This document shows positions 1 to 11,155 of a DNA stretch of 64,000 bases, one piece after another. The stretch spans positions 270,001 to 334,000 of the forward strand of contig JAJOZX010000872.1 in NCBI GenBank assembly GCA_023014485.1, given 5' to 3'. The position numbers were made by a program, and so were the translations under genes. The notes under the pieces were generated by a model. That model searched no databases. It was not told the origin of the DNA and saw only the letters and a program-made list of their open reading frames with translations. Positions within the stretch are counted from its first letter, which is position 1. Each line of letters opens with the position of its first letter. Source of the DNA: Bathynomus jamesi. Lineage: Eukaryota > Arthropoda > Malacostraca > Isopoda > Cirolanidae.

Positions 1-288
1 TCAGAGGTCGATTGGTAGCGGTATCGTCTTTTTCTAATTTCTACGAAATTAGGAAAAGTTATTGCTTCAAGTATAAAATAGTAAACGAACGGTTTTAATA
101 TACAATATATATTAGTTATTAAGTAATGAAAGATGAGAAATGTATAGGTATACAATATGCGGAATGACAAACCAAATCTGTTACCTTTTCGTAGAAGAAA
201 CCTCAATAATAATATATACACAATACACATCCATTATAAAATAGCGGGCAACTAAAAATGGGACTTGGGGGGGGGGGGGGGGGGACAC

Positions 289-326
<38 letters not shown>

Positions 327-1481
327 ATCTAATGCGTGACACGTACTAATTTGCATGGTATTCCATCTATGGGACACCAGCGTTGCACCAGATAATTTTA
401 ATGAATGCTGGTCATTGCCTCGTGTGCGAGAGAATTAACCCTAAAATGCCTTTGGACGCGAAAGTGGTAAGCATTCCCTCACTCGTTTAAATATAAGATA
501 GGTTGTATTAACTTTTATCCCGTCGTAGTGTGGTTGTGGCGCTCGCGATTTCTATTCAAGAGTTCCCTGCTTCGCATTCTGGTGGGGAAGTTTTGTTGTG
601 TATATATAACCTGTAGGTTTCTCTTTCATGTTTCCAACTTCATGATAAGGCGTCATATCCTGTATCAAATCGAACTATGGATTTCTCTTAATTAGAACAC
701 TTAATATTTTCATATGTTCAGGTTGACATTTGCTTTTCTTTCATAGTAAATATAAAAATGGCCCTTAGAAGACATTTATCTTCACCTGGGAAGGAATTAC
801 CGATGTATATTTTCAGGAACTCGCGTAGTAATAGATGAACCTTTAATAAGTTTCGGGAAGTTCAGCTGAAGTGATCGGGTTCGCTCCCCGATTCCTTTAT
901 TCGATTACGAAGTGCTTCTCGTTCAATGCGGTTGAGGTAAGGGGAGTGTCCAGCAACAGGCTCCGCCTACTGTGGGTCTAAGTTCCGTCGCGCCATCTGT
1001 TGACACCCGATGGAGTCTTAGGACAGATAGGGTGGGTACCCACTGACCCTCACTTTTTTTTTTTTTACCTTTTTTTAATATAATTAACCATACATGAAAA
1101 GTTCCGCGGTATAAAACGTGAGCGAGAAATTCTGTTAACTTAAAATTATATTGATTATTATTATTATTAAAAATGTAAAAGTATGTAAATTTTAAATTAC
1201 TGTAATTATAACTGAAAAATATATCGACTACGTGTTTTACGATGTTAAGCAAGATGTCAATTATACCAGGGTTGACCTGAATGTATCTAGACACTTTGTA
1301 TAAAATCTACCATCATTATCTGAAACTTTCAAACCAACCCTCCTATATAGATTAAAATCATAAATTCTTTCAATTGCTTTTAACATTTACAAACTTCCTT
1401 TTTAGGATTCCTACAGATTTCCACATATGTATACACACACTAGAAAACTGTGGAATTACTTTAACACAACTTGTTTGGTGT
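1..1481. other. non-coding AT-rich stretch
   Basis: No reading frame resembles a known protein. The stretch holds an 18-base G run (267-284) followed directly by a (TA)n tract (292-324), a T-rich run near 1051-1075 and an ATT/ATA-rich patch near 1150. I see no exon, RNA gene or element terminus here. Confidence 0.6.
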
Positions 1482-1631
1482 TAAATAAGCTCCGACCCAT
1501 TAAATAGTCAAAATTACTACATTACTTGGATAATTCCGAGAATAAGGAGACTCAAAAAATGTTCCTTATATCTTCAAAATTGCCTAAGTTATGTAGTAAT
1601 TTTAACTACTGAACGGGTTGGAGCTTATTTT
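1482..1631. repeat. small fold-back (MITE-like) repeat
   Basis: Two arms of about 50 bases, 1482-1532 and 1582-1632, are imperfect reverse complements (outer part AAATAAGCTCC / GGAGCTTATTT; inner part AAAATTACTACAT / ATGTAGTAATTTT). The spacer is about 50 bases. No protein and no obvious target-site duplication. It is most simply a non-autonomous DNA transposon or a fold-back; superfamily unknown. Confidence 0.6.
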
Positions 1632-1814
1632 GACCCCCAATTTAGGTAAAAAAAAAAAATGAATAGTTTTATACCGTCCACCAATCATAATAGAACCATA
1701 GAAAGGAATCCTTAATTTAGGAATTTTTACCCAATTTTCCTTTATGATAAAGTCAATTTTGAGCAAATTTTACTCCACGCTCATGAAAAACAACACGCCC
1801 ACTGGACGAAAATT

Positions 1815-2112
1815 AATCACAGTAAAACCGTTTCCATGCAAGTTCTCGTGACTGATGTCCTTAATCTGTTATAATTAATGCGTGAAAGCAGTTGATTCAC
1901 GTAATGCTTAAACGTTTCAGGCATTTCGTATGATGACAAACTATAACCGTTATTTACAGGAATTACGCATTACTAACCTAACAACCTAACGAATTTAACC
2001 TAACCTAGCCTAACTTTCACATAGTGATAAAAGGTCACAGGCATTACACGAAATGCCCGGAACTTTTACGCATAACGCGAAATGACAGCATCCACACGTT
2101 GACTGTCACACA
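1815..2112. repeat. possible relative of the TTTCGCGAAA fold-back family
   Basis: The ends carry loosely inverted blocks with GGCATTTCGT near 1920 and ACGAAATGCC near 2049, plus ACGCGAAATGAC near 2076. The same ATTTCGCGAAAT vocabulary fills the better preserved element at 50108-50698. The centre has short AACCTAACCT runs. The alignment is weak, so the boundaries are approximate. Confidence 0.3.
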
Positions 2113-2480
2113 CAGAGAGGGTTAACAAAAGTAAATAGACACCACGATGATTGTCCTCAAGAACAAACGGCCAAGATCATCACTGGAGTGCCAGAACGTG
2201 CCACCTTTACATAATGCAAAGAAGAAAGCAACACGATTCTAAATATATTGATTCAATAAACCTGTTAACATTTATTCACTTTTATTATCAAAATTTATTA
2301 TTCATAATAAATCTTCAGTTTTTTCCTATGAAAACAAATTGGATTTCAATATAAGTAAATGGTCTTAAAATTTCATACGATAGATAATTCAAAAAAGTCT
2401 ATTCACCCTATATTTTTTGTCGATTAAATTCCATTTTAGAAACCTTTTTTTCTTCTGAAAAGACGAGGAAGAACAACAAT

Positions 2481-2483
<3 letters not shown>

Positions 2484-2518
<35 letters not shown>
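2484..2518. repeat. (CA)n microsatellite
   Basis: Uninterrupted CA dinucleotides. The artefactual CVCVCV translation on the other strand is not a protein. Confidence 0.95.
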
Positions 2519-2522
<4 letters not shown>

Positions 2523-2780
2523 AAAAAAACGGGCTCTCCAAGGGCAATCTCTCTAATGGAAACAGTAACACTTTCTTTCTCCAATCCTCGCTGTAATCAT
2601 TTTCCTCCGATGGTTTAATTAGAATCTGAAATAATTTTATTCTTTGAATACTCACGGAGCAAAACGTGATATAAGAGCGATAAAAGATAGATCGATAATT
2701 AAGACAGCGAAATCTCTCTCTGGCCACTCTCCGAACATTGAGCTGGCTGTGTGGTATATATATATACTGTATATATATCT

Positions 2781-4031
2781 CAGGTCATCCCATAAATAAT
2801 GTCGTTTTTTACGATAGATTAAGTTTAAACTAGTCCTACTCGGTTCAAGCATAAATTTTCCGAAGGTTATATCTAAGAGATCTATCGTGTTTCGCTACAT
2901 ACTTTACAGACCTTGACCAGTGAAGACGTGTGTTTTGCTTTACAGTATGTGAACCCTTCATAAACATGGCGATATCAGAAGAGCATATCAGGCGTATAAT
3001 GCTTTACGAGTTCAAAAAAGGGAATAGTGCTACTGAAGCAACGCGAAACATTCAGGACGTTTATGGCAACGATATTCTGCATGTGAGGAAATGTCAAAGA
3101 TGGTTTGGAAAGTTTAGGAATGGTGACTGCTGTTTGACAGATGCAGCACGCTCTGGACGCCCTGCTGAGTTTGATGTTCAACAACTGTCGAAGAATTGGC
3201 CCAGAAACTCAATTCATCCCCGTCCACCATCCATCGACATTTGCAACAACTCGGCAAAGTGTCTAAGTTAGGAAAATGGGTGTCACATGAATTGTCGGTC
3301 GACAATCTGAGGGTGCGGGTAAACATTAGCACAGCTCTTCATTCCCGTGAACTCTGAGATCTGTTTTTGCACCATTTAGTGACTGGTAATGAAAAATGGA
3401 TACTGTACCAGAATGTTAAGCGCCGTCGACAGTGGGTTTGTGCCGGAGAACCAGCGACACCACAGCCAAAACCAAATCTTCACCCTCGGAAGGTGTTGCT
3501 TAGTGTTTGGTGGGATAAAGGTGGTGTAATACACTTTGAAACCTTACCACACAACCAAACAATCACCGCTCAAGTCTACTGTCAACAACTGGATCGATTG
3601 AACACTGCACTAAAAGAAGAGAGACCTCCTTTGGTTAATCGGAAAGGAATCGTGTTCCACCACGACAACGCACGTCCTCATACCACTCGGATCACTTCTG
3701 CAAAAATTGAGGAGCTTGGGTGGGAAAAACTTCCACATCCTCAATATTCTCCAGACCTTGCGCCTTCAGATTATCATCTCTTCAGGAGTCTGCAAAACTA
3801 TCTTGACGAGAAACGGTATACTTCTTTAGATGACCTGCACACCAGTCTTTGTACGTTTTTTGCCTCAAAACCGCCTGAATTTTATAAACATGGCATTGAA
3901 AAGCTTGTAGGACGTTGGCAGAGTGTAATTGATTCCGATGGAAAATATATATTAGATTAAAAAGTTTCAGTTGAGTTTTTTTTGTCCTTCAAATTCCGAT
4001 CTAATAAACGACATTACTTATGGGATGACCT
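2781..4031 (+). mobile_element. mariner (Tc1/mariner, DD34D) element
   Basis: The termini are inverted repeats of about 28 bases: CAGGTCATCCCATAAATAAT at 2781 and its near-perfect complement ending ATGGGATGACCTG at 4031. The right end abuts a TA dinucleotide followed by more TA repeats; the left flank is a (TA)n tract ending in CT, so the expected TA duplication is partly lost. The length (1.25 kb) is normal for a mariner. The internal transposase is broken (see 2966-3960). Insertion into a TA microsatellite fits the TA target of the superfamily. Confidence 0.9.
2966..3960 (+). pseudogene. mariner transposase, inactivated
   Basis: Mariner transposases cut and paste the element through a DD34D catalytic triad after binding the terminal repeats with two N-terminal helix-turn-helix domains. 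The N-terminal part (from ATG at 2966) begins MAISEEHIRRIMLYEF and contains the W-FGKFRNGD and ARSGRP motifs typical of the first HTH and linker. Reading then fails between 3270 and 3367, where stops and a frame change interrupt it. The C-terminal part (3367-3960) keeps HHDNARPHT and SPDLAPSDYHLF; the two aspartates are separated by 34 residues. The first catalytic position reads TGNEKWI instead of the usual TGDEKW, an Asp-to-Asn change. Even without the frame break this copy would be expected to be catalytically dead. Confidence 0.9.
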
Positions 4032-4046
4032 GTATGTATATATATA

Positions 4047-4424
4047 ACGTAAAGAACGACGCTTGTATAGGAGAACATTCCGCGCGAGATGAGGAGGGAG
4101 AACGAACAAATGAAAAAATGAGGTAACCACCCGTTCTTTACGTTAATTATACTGCGTGTTTGCAGTTGAAATGTATATAATGTACGGCATGCGGGAGGTG
4201 CCCCCTTGGGGCACTGGTTTCTGCGCGTATGTAGGAGAATTACGATTTCTGATCGAGTGAGGCCCATGGTGTAATGGTTATCATATCTGACCGGTAATCG
4301 GAAGATCCCGGGTTCGATTCCCGGGTGGTTACCTCATTTTTTCATTCTCCTTCATCTTGCGCGGAATGTTCTCCTATACAAGCGTCGTTCTTTACGTTAA
4401 TTATACTGCGTGTTTGCAGTTGAA

Positions 4425-4432
<8 letters not shown>
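4047..4432. repeat. fold-back enclosing a tRNA-like segment
   Basis: Arms at about 4047-4132 and 4321-4402 are inverted copies (for example GAACGACGCTTGTATAGGAG and its complement). In addition, a 45-base block (GTTCTTTACGTTAATTATAC onward) follows each arm in the same orientation, at 4132-4178 and 4386-4432, so inverted and direct repeats are combined. The right arm begins inside the 3' end of the tRNA-like sequence at 4261-4333, whose last 14 bases (CGGGTGGTTACCTC) recur inverted at 4119-4132. It reads as a composite of a tRNA-derived element and a partial inverted copy of itself. Confidence 0.7.
4261..4333 (+). pseudogene. tRNA-like sequence (degenerate, SINE head or tRNA pseudogene)
   Basis: An A-box-like GTGTAATGGTTA and a B-box GGTTCGATTCC are spaced as in a tRNA. 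An anticodon arm TCTGA / TCGGA closes a seven-base loop CCGGTAA, and a T arm CCGGG / CCCGG closes TTCGATT. The acceptor ends (GGCCCAT and GTGGTTA) pair poorly, and position 33 of the loop is C instead of T, so a functional tRNA is unlikely. The loop would read anticodon GGT if taken literally; the overall sequence is reminiscent of Arg-type tRNA heads in SINEs. tRNAscan with a pseudogene filter would decide. Confidence 0.6.

Positions 4433-4468
<36 letters not shown>
4428..4468. repeat. (TA)n microsatellite
   Basis: Continuous TA dinucleotides directly after the right end of the tRNA-containing fold-back. Confidence 0.95.
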
Positions 4469-4469
<1 letters not shown>

Positions 4470-4474
<5 letters not shown>

Positions 4475-5751
4475 GCTCAAAAAGGGACGGGAAAATGGAG
4501 TCCCAAACCTCTCCCCACCTATCTTTTTTTAGTATTTTAGAATACATAATAAACCCATCAAAAATATTCAAGTTTTTCTTTTATGTTTGGTCTGGACAAA
4601 AGTAGAGAAAATTGAATATTTCATGGGACCTTTTTTTTTTTCTATGTCACACATTTTTTGGTTGAAATGGAAAACAAAGAAGGAAAATTGAGCACTTCCT
4701 CTCTTCTTTTTTTTTTTTTTTTGGCTGAAAATAACTTCAAACATTTATTCAGATGTCTAAAAACTATATCTTTTCGTTGTATTTGCAAACTGTATATACG
4801 TATATATACTTAGCAAACTTTCGGAACACGGGTAGCACAGTTCCCAGTCGTTGCTATGTTAACCCTTCCATTATTCACGCAAGAATATAAATTACATTGG
4901 AAAATTTACTATTTTCAATAAAATTAACATATATTTTCTCTATAAATATAGTTATAAATTTAAACAGAATATATTTCCTATAACGCAAAAATAAATATTA
5001 AACTGATACAGTTTTGGTGAAATTGATTGGATTAAATTTTATAAGTAAATATAATAATAATACAATAATAATTCTCTGTCGCTAGTTTATAATTACGTTC
5101 GTAGTAATAATTTATAGCATATACGATTTATCGGTTAACGACATTTGATTAACTTCATATAAAATGGACGTTATTGTGGGTTAGGTTAACCATTTCGTCG
5201 ACAAGCCGAAAACATCGACACTCTAAAAACTATCTTAACCTAACCCAACTTAATATACCTAATAATAACTTGTCGATAGAATGTCAAGTCGATCAGGTAT
5301 GGTGAGGCCGCAAATTTATACCAAATAAAATAATTTCCATCATATTGTCGTTGCTAAGAAACTGACGATACTGACGTCACGCTACTACTCGCAGAATGTC
5401 GCCATATTTATTCAAATAACTAATTAAAAATAATTTTAATTCGTGTCGTGTTATTTATAGCGATAAAAATAAACAATTATACTGAAGCTTCGTGTATGAA
5501 TTGCTTTGCTTTTCATACAAAAGAATAATATGAGTGATGACGTCATATTCGTCTTCTGTTAAAAGCGTGTTTGAAACGACCCAGTTTCAAAGTTTGTGCA
5601 TTAAATTTTGTTCCACTAGGTATATATCCAATTACATTAATATTGTTCCGATAACTAATCTTATTTTGGCATTGTGACATCATCTTAATAATGAAAAATA
5701 TATCCAAATTCCATTTTTATTTATAAACGCAAGGAAACAACCGTATCAAGG

Positions 5752-5796
<45 letters not shown>

Positions 5797-5935
5797 ATAT
5801 TATATATACACACACACACGAGATTTTAGTGTATTGTTGTTAAGTTTTCCTAATTATAGTGTTCAAGATTTGTCAAAATTGACTATGCCCAACAATGGTT
5901 GCTCTTCAGCAATCACAGAAATTCAATAATGAGAA
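4470..5935. other. non-coding AT-rich stretch
   Basis: T-rich runs at 4632-4641 and 4708-4723, short TTAGG-like pieces near 5178-5250 and an interrupted (TA)n/(CA)n tract at 5757-5820. No coding similarity and no transposon terminus that I can identify. Confidence 0.6.
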
Positions 5936-5939
5936 AAAG

Positions 5940-6080
5940 TAGGAAAGAGTAGGGTCAGCCCACATCTGAGCCCAGGCATCAGCAGTTACAGGTGGCCGTT
6001 CAACTCAACCTCATAAAAGGAAGAGGCGCTGGCGCTGGGAGTCGAACCGAAAACCTTTAATATTCTGACTGAACCAACTC
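5940..6080 (-). repeat. possible tRNA-derived repeat fragment
   Basis: On the minus strand a B-box-like GGTTCGACTCCC sits near 6043, followed by GCGCCAGCGCCTC and a tail rich in GGTGGCC-type words. No clear A box or second copy in the window, so this is only a candidate. Confidence 0.25.
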
Positions 6081-6359
6081 CTTAAAACTTACCCTGGCAC
6101 GAGAGTTTTATATAGTTACATAAATTGAAGAGAGATGTCAATCATGATTTAAAAAAATGAAAAGAAACTATCAGCTCAGTGTCGAATTAAAATATACAAA
6201 TTGAACAAAGAAACTAGCTCTGAAAAACAATGAACAGTCTTAAAATTAACTATAAAAGTGAAATAAAATATCGTGATGAAAATTGATACAAAGGGAAGAA
6301 ATAATGATTTGAATTAAGAATCGAACAACAGCTATGACTACATCAAGATTTTACAAGAC

Positions 6360-6362
<3 letters not shown>

Positions 6363-6412
<50 letters not shown>
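6363..6412. repeat. (TA)n microsatellite at a LINE 3' end
   Basis: About 50 bases of TA adjoining the 3' end of the minus-strand LINE at 6413-7560, so it may have grown from the LINE tail. Confidence 0.95.
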
Positions 6413-6413
<1 letters not shown>

Positions 6414-7560
6414 AAAGAGGGGTTAAGGGCGAGCGCCCGCAAAAATGCGCCATCAATAGAAGGAGAAAGACAGAGCCGTCATCGAGGTCCAGAGTTTTCG
6501 AGAAGCCCGAACACTCTGCGTTTGAAAGACTGAATGTGAAAGACGGGGAGGGGAAAGGTGAATTGAGGAAGGATGATCCAGAGGTCACTGGTTTAGTAGA
6601 TGAAAGACTGAGAATACCGATTAACCCTTGCATAGTAAAGAGAAAGTGAGTCAACATTGCGGCGAAGAGAGAGAGGGATTGAAGACAGTCAGTAAGAGGC
6701 GGTGGATTGATGAGACGAAAAGCCTTTGATTCCACCCAGTCAAGGAAAGTTGTGTGGGTTGAGCCATCACACATAGGAGAAGCGTATTCTATACAGGGGC
6801 GAACAAGACCCCTGCACAGAGACAGCAATTGAGTGGGGGTGAAGAAACTGCGGAGCCGGTACAGCACACCTAACCTCGTAGAAGCTGTTTTATAAAGAGT
6901 ATGTGTGATCTTTCCAGGAAAGATCACGAGAAAAGGAAACTCCAAGAATGTTAAGAGAAGAGGAAGGATTGAGTTGTGTATTGTTGAAGGTAAGGGATAT
7001 TCGTGTGAAAGACTGTAATGAGTAGACAGGTGAAAGAACTGGGTTTTTGAGGCACTGAAATTCACAAGGTTTTCTCTACTTAAGTCAGTGATAGTAGAAA
7101 GATAAGAGGTAGTCAGGTCGCATTGAAGCATGGAGTGGCTGTTGAGAGGGACGTTTTGTGAAGCAGGTGGAGAAGTGAATAGTGGAATCATCGGAGAGGA
7201 GAGCAGTTTGGAAATTAAGGATTTGCGCCAGACTCTCAAAAATTATTGAGATGTCTCGCACAATAGCAAAAGTTTCACCGAAATCCCGAAAGAGAGATGG
7301 CCAAGAGTCAGAGATATGCAAGACGATCACCAGAAGAGCCCCGCTTGCGGAACCATACTGACGATCTCAAAGATTGAGAGAAGAAAGGTGTTTAAAAATC
7401 TTCCTATTACGGATAGATTCAAAAACTTTAGAAAGGCAAGAAATCAAGGTAGTTGGATGATAGTTGGAGGGTTGAGATCGGTCACCCTTCTTTGGGACAG
7501 GCTGAATGAAAGCAAACTTCCAGCACGAAGAAAAAGTGTCAGATAAAGACAAAAGTGTTT
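6413..7560 (-). mobile_element. 5'-truncated non-LTR retrotransposon (jockey/CR1 group), copy 1
   Basis: Minus-strand reading gives reverse-transcriptase pieces in order: WKFAFIQPVPKKGDRSQPSN (start of the fingers), LSKVFESI, then FRDFGETFAIV, ADD-type SDDSTIHFS and the C-terminal block LYRLRSFFTPTQLLSLCRG with GSTHTTFLDWVESKAFRLI. The same order is seen in the longer plus-strand copy at 19555-22125. The centre of the RT is missing: the D-x-SKAF region runs straight into SDDSTIHFS, so palm motifs are lost. Several frame changes. The 3' end (about 6413-6470) matches the 3' end of the other copy (GGGCGAGCGCCCGCAAAAATG here on the plus strand). Dead element; 5' end truncated at the RT start. Confidence 0.85.
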
Positions 7561-7599
7561 CTCTCTCTTACATATACATACATATATATATAACCTTTG

Positions 7600-7890
7600 A
7601 CTAACCTTTGGTTTGCTTCCGCCCGAATTGTTCATTCTGACGAAGGTCAAGCTTTTCACTCCACCTTAGACCTACAGTTTAACGTGGAATCCGAACCACA
7701 CCCAACCAGCAGCCCAGCACCTTAACCACTAGCCCACCCAGGGTACCCATTTATCTACCAACCACTTTCTTTATTGTGTGGAAGGATGAACAGCTGAGTT
7801 TTGCTGTGAGCTGGCTGCCGTCACCGGATTTCGATCCTGGAGCCAATGGATTCGTAGTCAGCGACGTTAACCACTACACCACCGATGCGC
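7600..7890 (-). mobile_element. dimeric tRNA-derived SINE, copy 1
   Basis: On the minus strand two tRNA-like units follow one another. Unit 1: A-box-like TGGTGTAGTGGTTAACG, anticodon-arm-like CTGACTACGAATCC and B-box-like GGATCGAAATCC. Unit 2: GGGCTAGTGGTTAAGG and GGTTCGGATTCC. Between them lies a linker with TGTGTGGAAGG/GTGGTTGGTAGATAAATGG-type sequence. After unit 2 comes a non-tRNA body (CACGTTAAACTGTAGGTCTA, then AAGCTTGACCTTCGT) to the 3' end. Copies occur at 32845-33037, 59204-59492 and 62333-62623. Transcription by RNA polymerase III is expected from the boxes but not shown. Confidence 0.8.
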
Positions 7891-7892
7891 AT

Positions 7893-7893
<1 letters not shown>

Positions 7894-7947
<54 letters not shown>
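7894..7947. repeat. (TA)n(TG)n microsatellite
   Basis: TA repeats from 7894 to 7933 followed by TG repeats. They adjoin the SINE at 7600-7890. Confidence 0.95.
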
Positions 7948-7949
7948 TA

Positions 7950-8540
7950 TAAAAGAATAAAAATTGTGAAAAAACGAAATGCGGAGGGAACAAATCTCAG
8001 AAAAAAATGGGGAAAAGTATCGGTACAAAATGGAGAGAAGAGTTCCATGATGGATAAAGGATCCGAGATTATTCTCCAACTGATTTTTCCCCGTTGGCTT
8101 CTGCAATATGGATCCTCCGTTGTGTGTTGACAAAGGGAGAGAGATTGCTTTTTCTTGCTTTCTCCTTTCTCCTTTATATTTTATATTTTCAGACTTCTAT
8201 TCAATACCTTTCTTTACAGCTCACCAAGTTTGCATTTATTCAAATATTTCGACTGAAAGCCATCTAATTAATGCCGCAACAATTTTTTTTTTTTTTTGTC
8301 TTTGTCTTTGTCTTTGTAACCTAGTTGCTTTGCCCACGGGAATCTTACCTGTGATATTTCTTCCCTTCTTTTCCCAGAAAATTTTGTCTGTATCTACTTT
8401 TCGCTATGTTAACCAAGGAATAATTTTAGTAATAAACTCTCTATACTTTTTAATAACTTGAAACTCAGTAGTGTTAAAATTTGCTTGCCAACCTTTCCTC
8501 ATCGCTTACATAGAAAAAAAACTTGTTTGGAAGAACTGAA
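7950..8540. other. no recognisable feature
   Basis: Contains a T run (8283-8297) followed by four CTTTGT-type hexamer repeats (8297-8318). The open frames here are low-complexity; I see no domain. Confidence 0.5.
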
Positions 8541-8672
8541 AAATTTGACAACCAATCAATAAATGGACAATTCAATTATTTACGCTTATCAGGAAAAATA
8601 AGTATGGTTAGTTCAGTTATGGCATGAGTAAATTTGGTTGAATTAACTACTACTATTGGTTGTCAAATAATT
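8541..8672. repeat. small MITE-like repeat with TTGACAACCAAT ends
   Basis: The left end AAATTTGACAACCAATCA and right end ATTGGTTGTCAAATAATT are inverted. Internal AATAAGTATGGTTAG recurs at 16057 (AATAAGCATGGTTGG), and related words occur at 16547-16660 and 57800-57900. A short dispersed non-autonomous element is likely; the family is unknown. Confidence 0.4.
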
Positions 8673-8727
8673 AACGAAGTATGTTGGTTGTTGTAACCAT
8701 TTTTTTGGACATATACTGATGCATATA

Positions 8728-10072
8728 CGAGGGCCACTCAATATATTTTGCCCCACCTTTTTTTGATCTTTGCAAGTTTCCTTGTAAGTTCCAGAAATTT
8801 TGTACACAAGTAGTTACATACCTTTTTTCAAAAGTTTTATTTTTCCACATAATCTCCATCCTTTTCTACGACTTTCCTCCACCTCGAAACAAGCCTTTAT
8901 TTCTTGTGGTAAAAGTCCGCTGGGTTCCGCTGGAGCCACCTTTTAACCTCCCCAACAACCTCATCGTCACTCTGAAACTTTCTTCCACGAATAGCATCCT
9001 TCATTGGCCCAAACAAATGGAAGTGTGAAGGTGCCAGATCCGGGTGTATGGAAGGTGGGGTAACACAGTCAAGCGCATTTTTGTGATGGCCTCTCTTGTT
9101 TGCAAACTGTTGTGTGGTCTTGCGTTATCGTGCAAAAGAAGGACGTCTTCCAGTTTTTCTCCGGTCGAACTCGCTTTATACGTCTCTGGAGTCTCTGTAG
9201 GGTAGCAGTATATGCCTCTGAGTTGATTGTTTGTCTTTCTTCATAATGTCCACCAGACTCACCCCTTTCATGTCCCAGAAGATGGTGGCCATAACCTTTC
9301 CTGCAGAGGGAGCCATTTTGAAATTTTTCTTGCGTGGGGAGTCTGCGTGATGCCACTCCATGGATTGGCGTTTTGTTTCAGATTCAAAGTGGTACCAAAG
9401 TCTCATCCCGTCACAATTCGTGAAAGGAAGTCATCCCCTTCTGTCTCGTATCGAACCAATGACTCGGAAGCAATTTCTTTTCTTTGGGCTTTGTGATCTT
9501 CAGTCAGTTCACGAGGAACAAACCGTGAACACACTTTTGAGTATCCCATTTGCTGAATTATCGTATTCACACTTCCTTCACTAATTCCTAGTCCAGTGAT
9601 AGCTCTTTGTATGTGACGCGCCGATTTGATCGAATGATGCTGTTAGCGCGTTGCACAGTGTGAGATATCACAGCCGATGACGGGCGACCGCTACGTGGTT
9701 CATCATCGAGGCTGGCTCTCCCTCTCTCCGATATCTCACACGTTTAGACCAGCGTCCAACTGTGCTTCGATCAACGGCAGCATCTCTGTAAACGTTTTGT
9801 AGATGTTTGTGAATATTTCCAACTGTTTCCTTCTCTGCGGTTAAGAACTCTATAACAGCTCTCTGTTTACGCCATTTTCGAAACTGCGTTAACCATCGGT
9901 TTTATACAAGGGCGCTTAAAAGCGACTTTATACAAGGAGGGGGTGTTCAAACTGGAAAAATCCGGTTATGTGAAGGGCAGAAAGTTCAAAACTTACGGCC
10001 TAAAAGACACTTCAGTCCCATAGCCTATTATTTAGCTAAAAAGGGTGGGGCAAAATATATTGCGTGCCCCTA

Positions 10073-10073
<1 letters not shown>
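8728..10073 (-). mobile_element. mariner element, family 2 copy 1
   Basis: Terminal inverted repeats: CGAGGGCCACTCAATATATT at 8728 and, at the other end, AATATATTGCGTGCCCCTAG ending at 10073, with GCCCCACC just inside both. Both ends are flanked by TA (8726-8727; 10074-10075, the latter opening a 60-base TA tract). The second copy at 37078-38399 has the same ends and gene order. Transposase lies on the minus strand and is broken. Confidence 0.9.
8837..9873 (-). pseudogene. mariner transposase family 2, inactivated copy 1
   Basis: Minus-strand pieces align with the better copy at 37187-38198: the N-terminal HTH region reads NIHKHLQNVYRDAAVDRSTV (glutamine codon where copy 2 has a stop), then WHHADSPRKKNFKMAPSAGK, then the C-terminal RRLQRRIKRV-type segment in shifted frames. 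A 20-base deletion at the N terminus removes the first codons (see findings). At the first catalytic block the bases for TGDETW have lost one nucleotide, so that motif is out of frame. No functional product is expected. Confidence 0.85.

Positions 10074-10137
<64 letters not shown>
10074..10137. repeat. (TA)n microsatellite grown at a mariner target site
   Basis: Over 60 bases of TA starting at the TA target duplication of the mariner at 8728-10073. Confidence 0.95.
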
Positions 10138-10139
<2 letters not shown>

Positions 10140-10913
10140 GGAAGGTCATTGGGTACCCTCCCACCCTTTTCAGGTATAACGACGTCGAACGTGCACGAAT
10201 ACTAAATGTAGGCACGCAGAATTTTTCCTGCAGTTTGCGCCATAATCTAGGAAAATCATTTACATAATATTTTAGACGAATCATACTCCAACCTATCCAA
10301 TTAAATTAAGATTGACAGAGTAAAATACTTGGTTGCAACAGTCACAATACATATAAAATGCCTTTTAAGTGTAATAACTTCACTGACGAACCTTTTTGGT
10401 GTTTTGGATGCCATTCCGGTAGAAAGGCCCACGCGACATGAGTTCTAGTCCCGCTAGGTCCTAGTTTTCCACTTTACTGCCTTTTCTCTTTCCGACCACA
10501 ATACACGGTTGAATATTTGCCAACCATTAAAACAAATTTTAGTGGGAAACTTGCCACCCATGCGATAATTCCATCAAACATGCTTATTTTTCTGTAGTAA
10601 CAAACCCATATAGTTGATGTAATTGCGTAAGTGTGTATGCTGGATTAACCATATGCATGTATCTGGTGATTCTGAGCAAGTATTTTGGCCCATGACTGAC
10701 CTTGATAAACAGTTAGGTCTCCTCTTTTTCCCCTTTCATATCTTCGAGTATTGCAGAATCGCGGCTGTAAATTAATTATTTTAATAAATGGAATGAACCA
10801 ATCGAGACACCAATGGAGGAGGCATGATAAATAGAGCAAGTGCCAAAGAGGGGAAGTTATGGGTACTCGAAACGATGGACAGCCCTCGTTTTTCTTCTAA
10901 ATCATTATTTTTT

Positions 10914-10918
<5 letters not shown>
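10140..10918. other. no recognisable feature
   Basis: Moderately AT-rich unique-looking sequence. No splice-bounded exon, tRNA-like box pair or inverted terminus that I could identify. Confidence 0.5.

Positions 10919-10978
<60 letters not shown>
10919..10978. repeat. (TA)n microsatellite
   Basis: Continuous TA dinucleotides adjoining the LINE-tailed repeat that follows. Confidence 0.95.
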
Positions 10979-10983
<5 letters not shown>

Positions 10984-10984
<1 letters not shown>

Positions 10985-11124
10985 CACGTCCTCTTTAATT
11001 TATCTTTTTTTGTGTCTCATCTACCCTGTGAGCAGTCTAGCATGCTCTCAAATACACACTTCTCCCTCTATCCTTCACTAAATATACATGCATTTTACAT
11101 ACTACACAATCCTTCCAAAATTTA

Positions 11125-11155
<31 letters not shown>

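Noticed and set aside
4261..4333. Functional tRNA gene
   Set aside because: The acceptor stem pairs poorly and position 33 is C; the context is a repeat. Kept as a tRNA-like pseudogene or SINE head.
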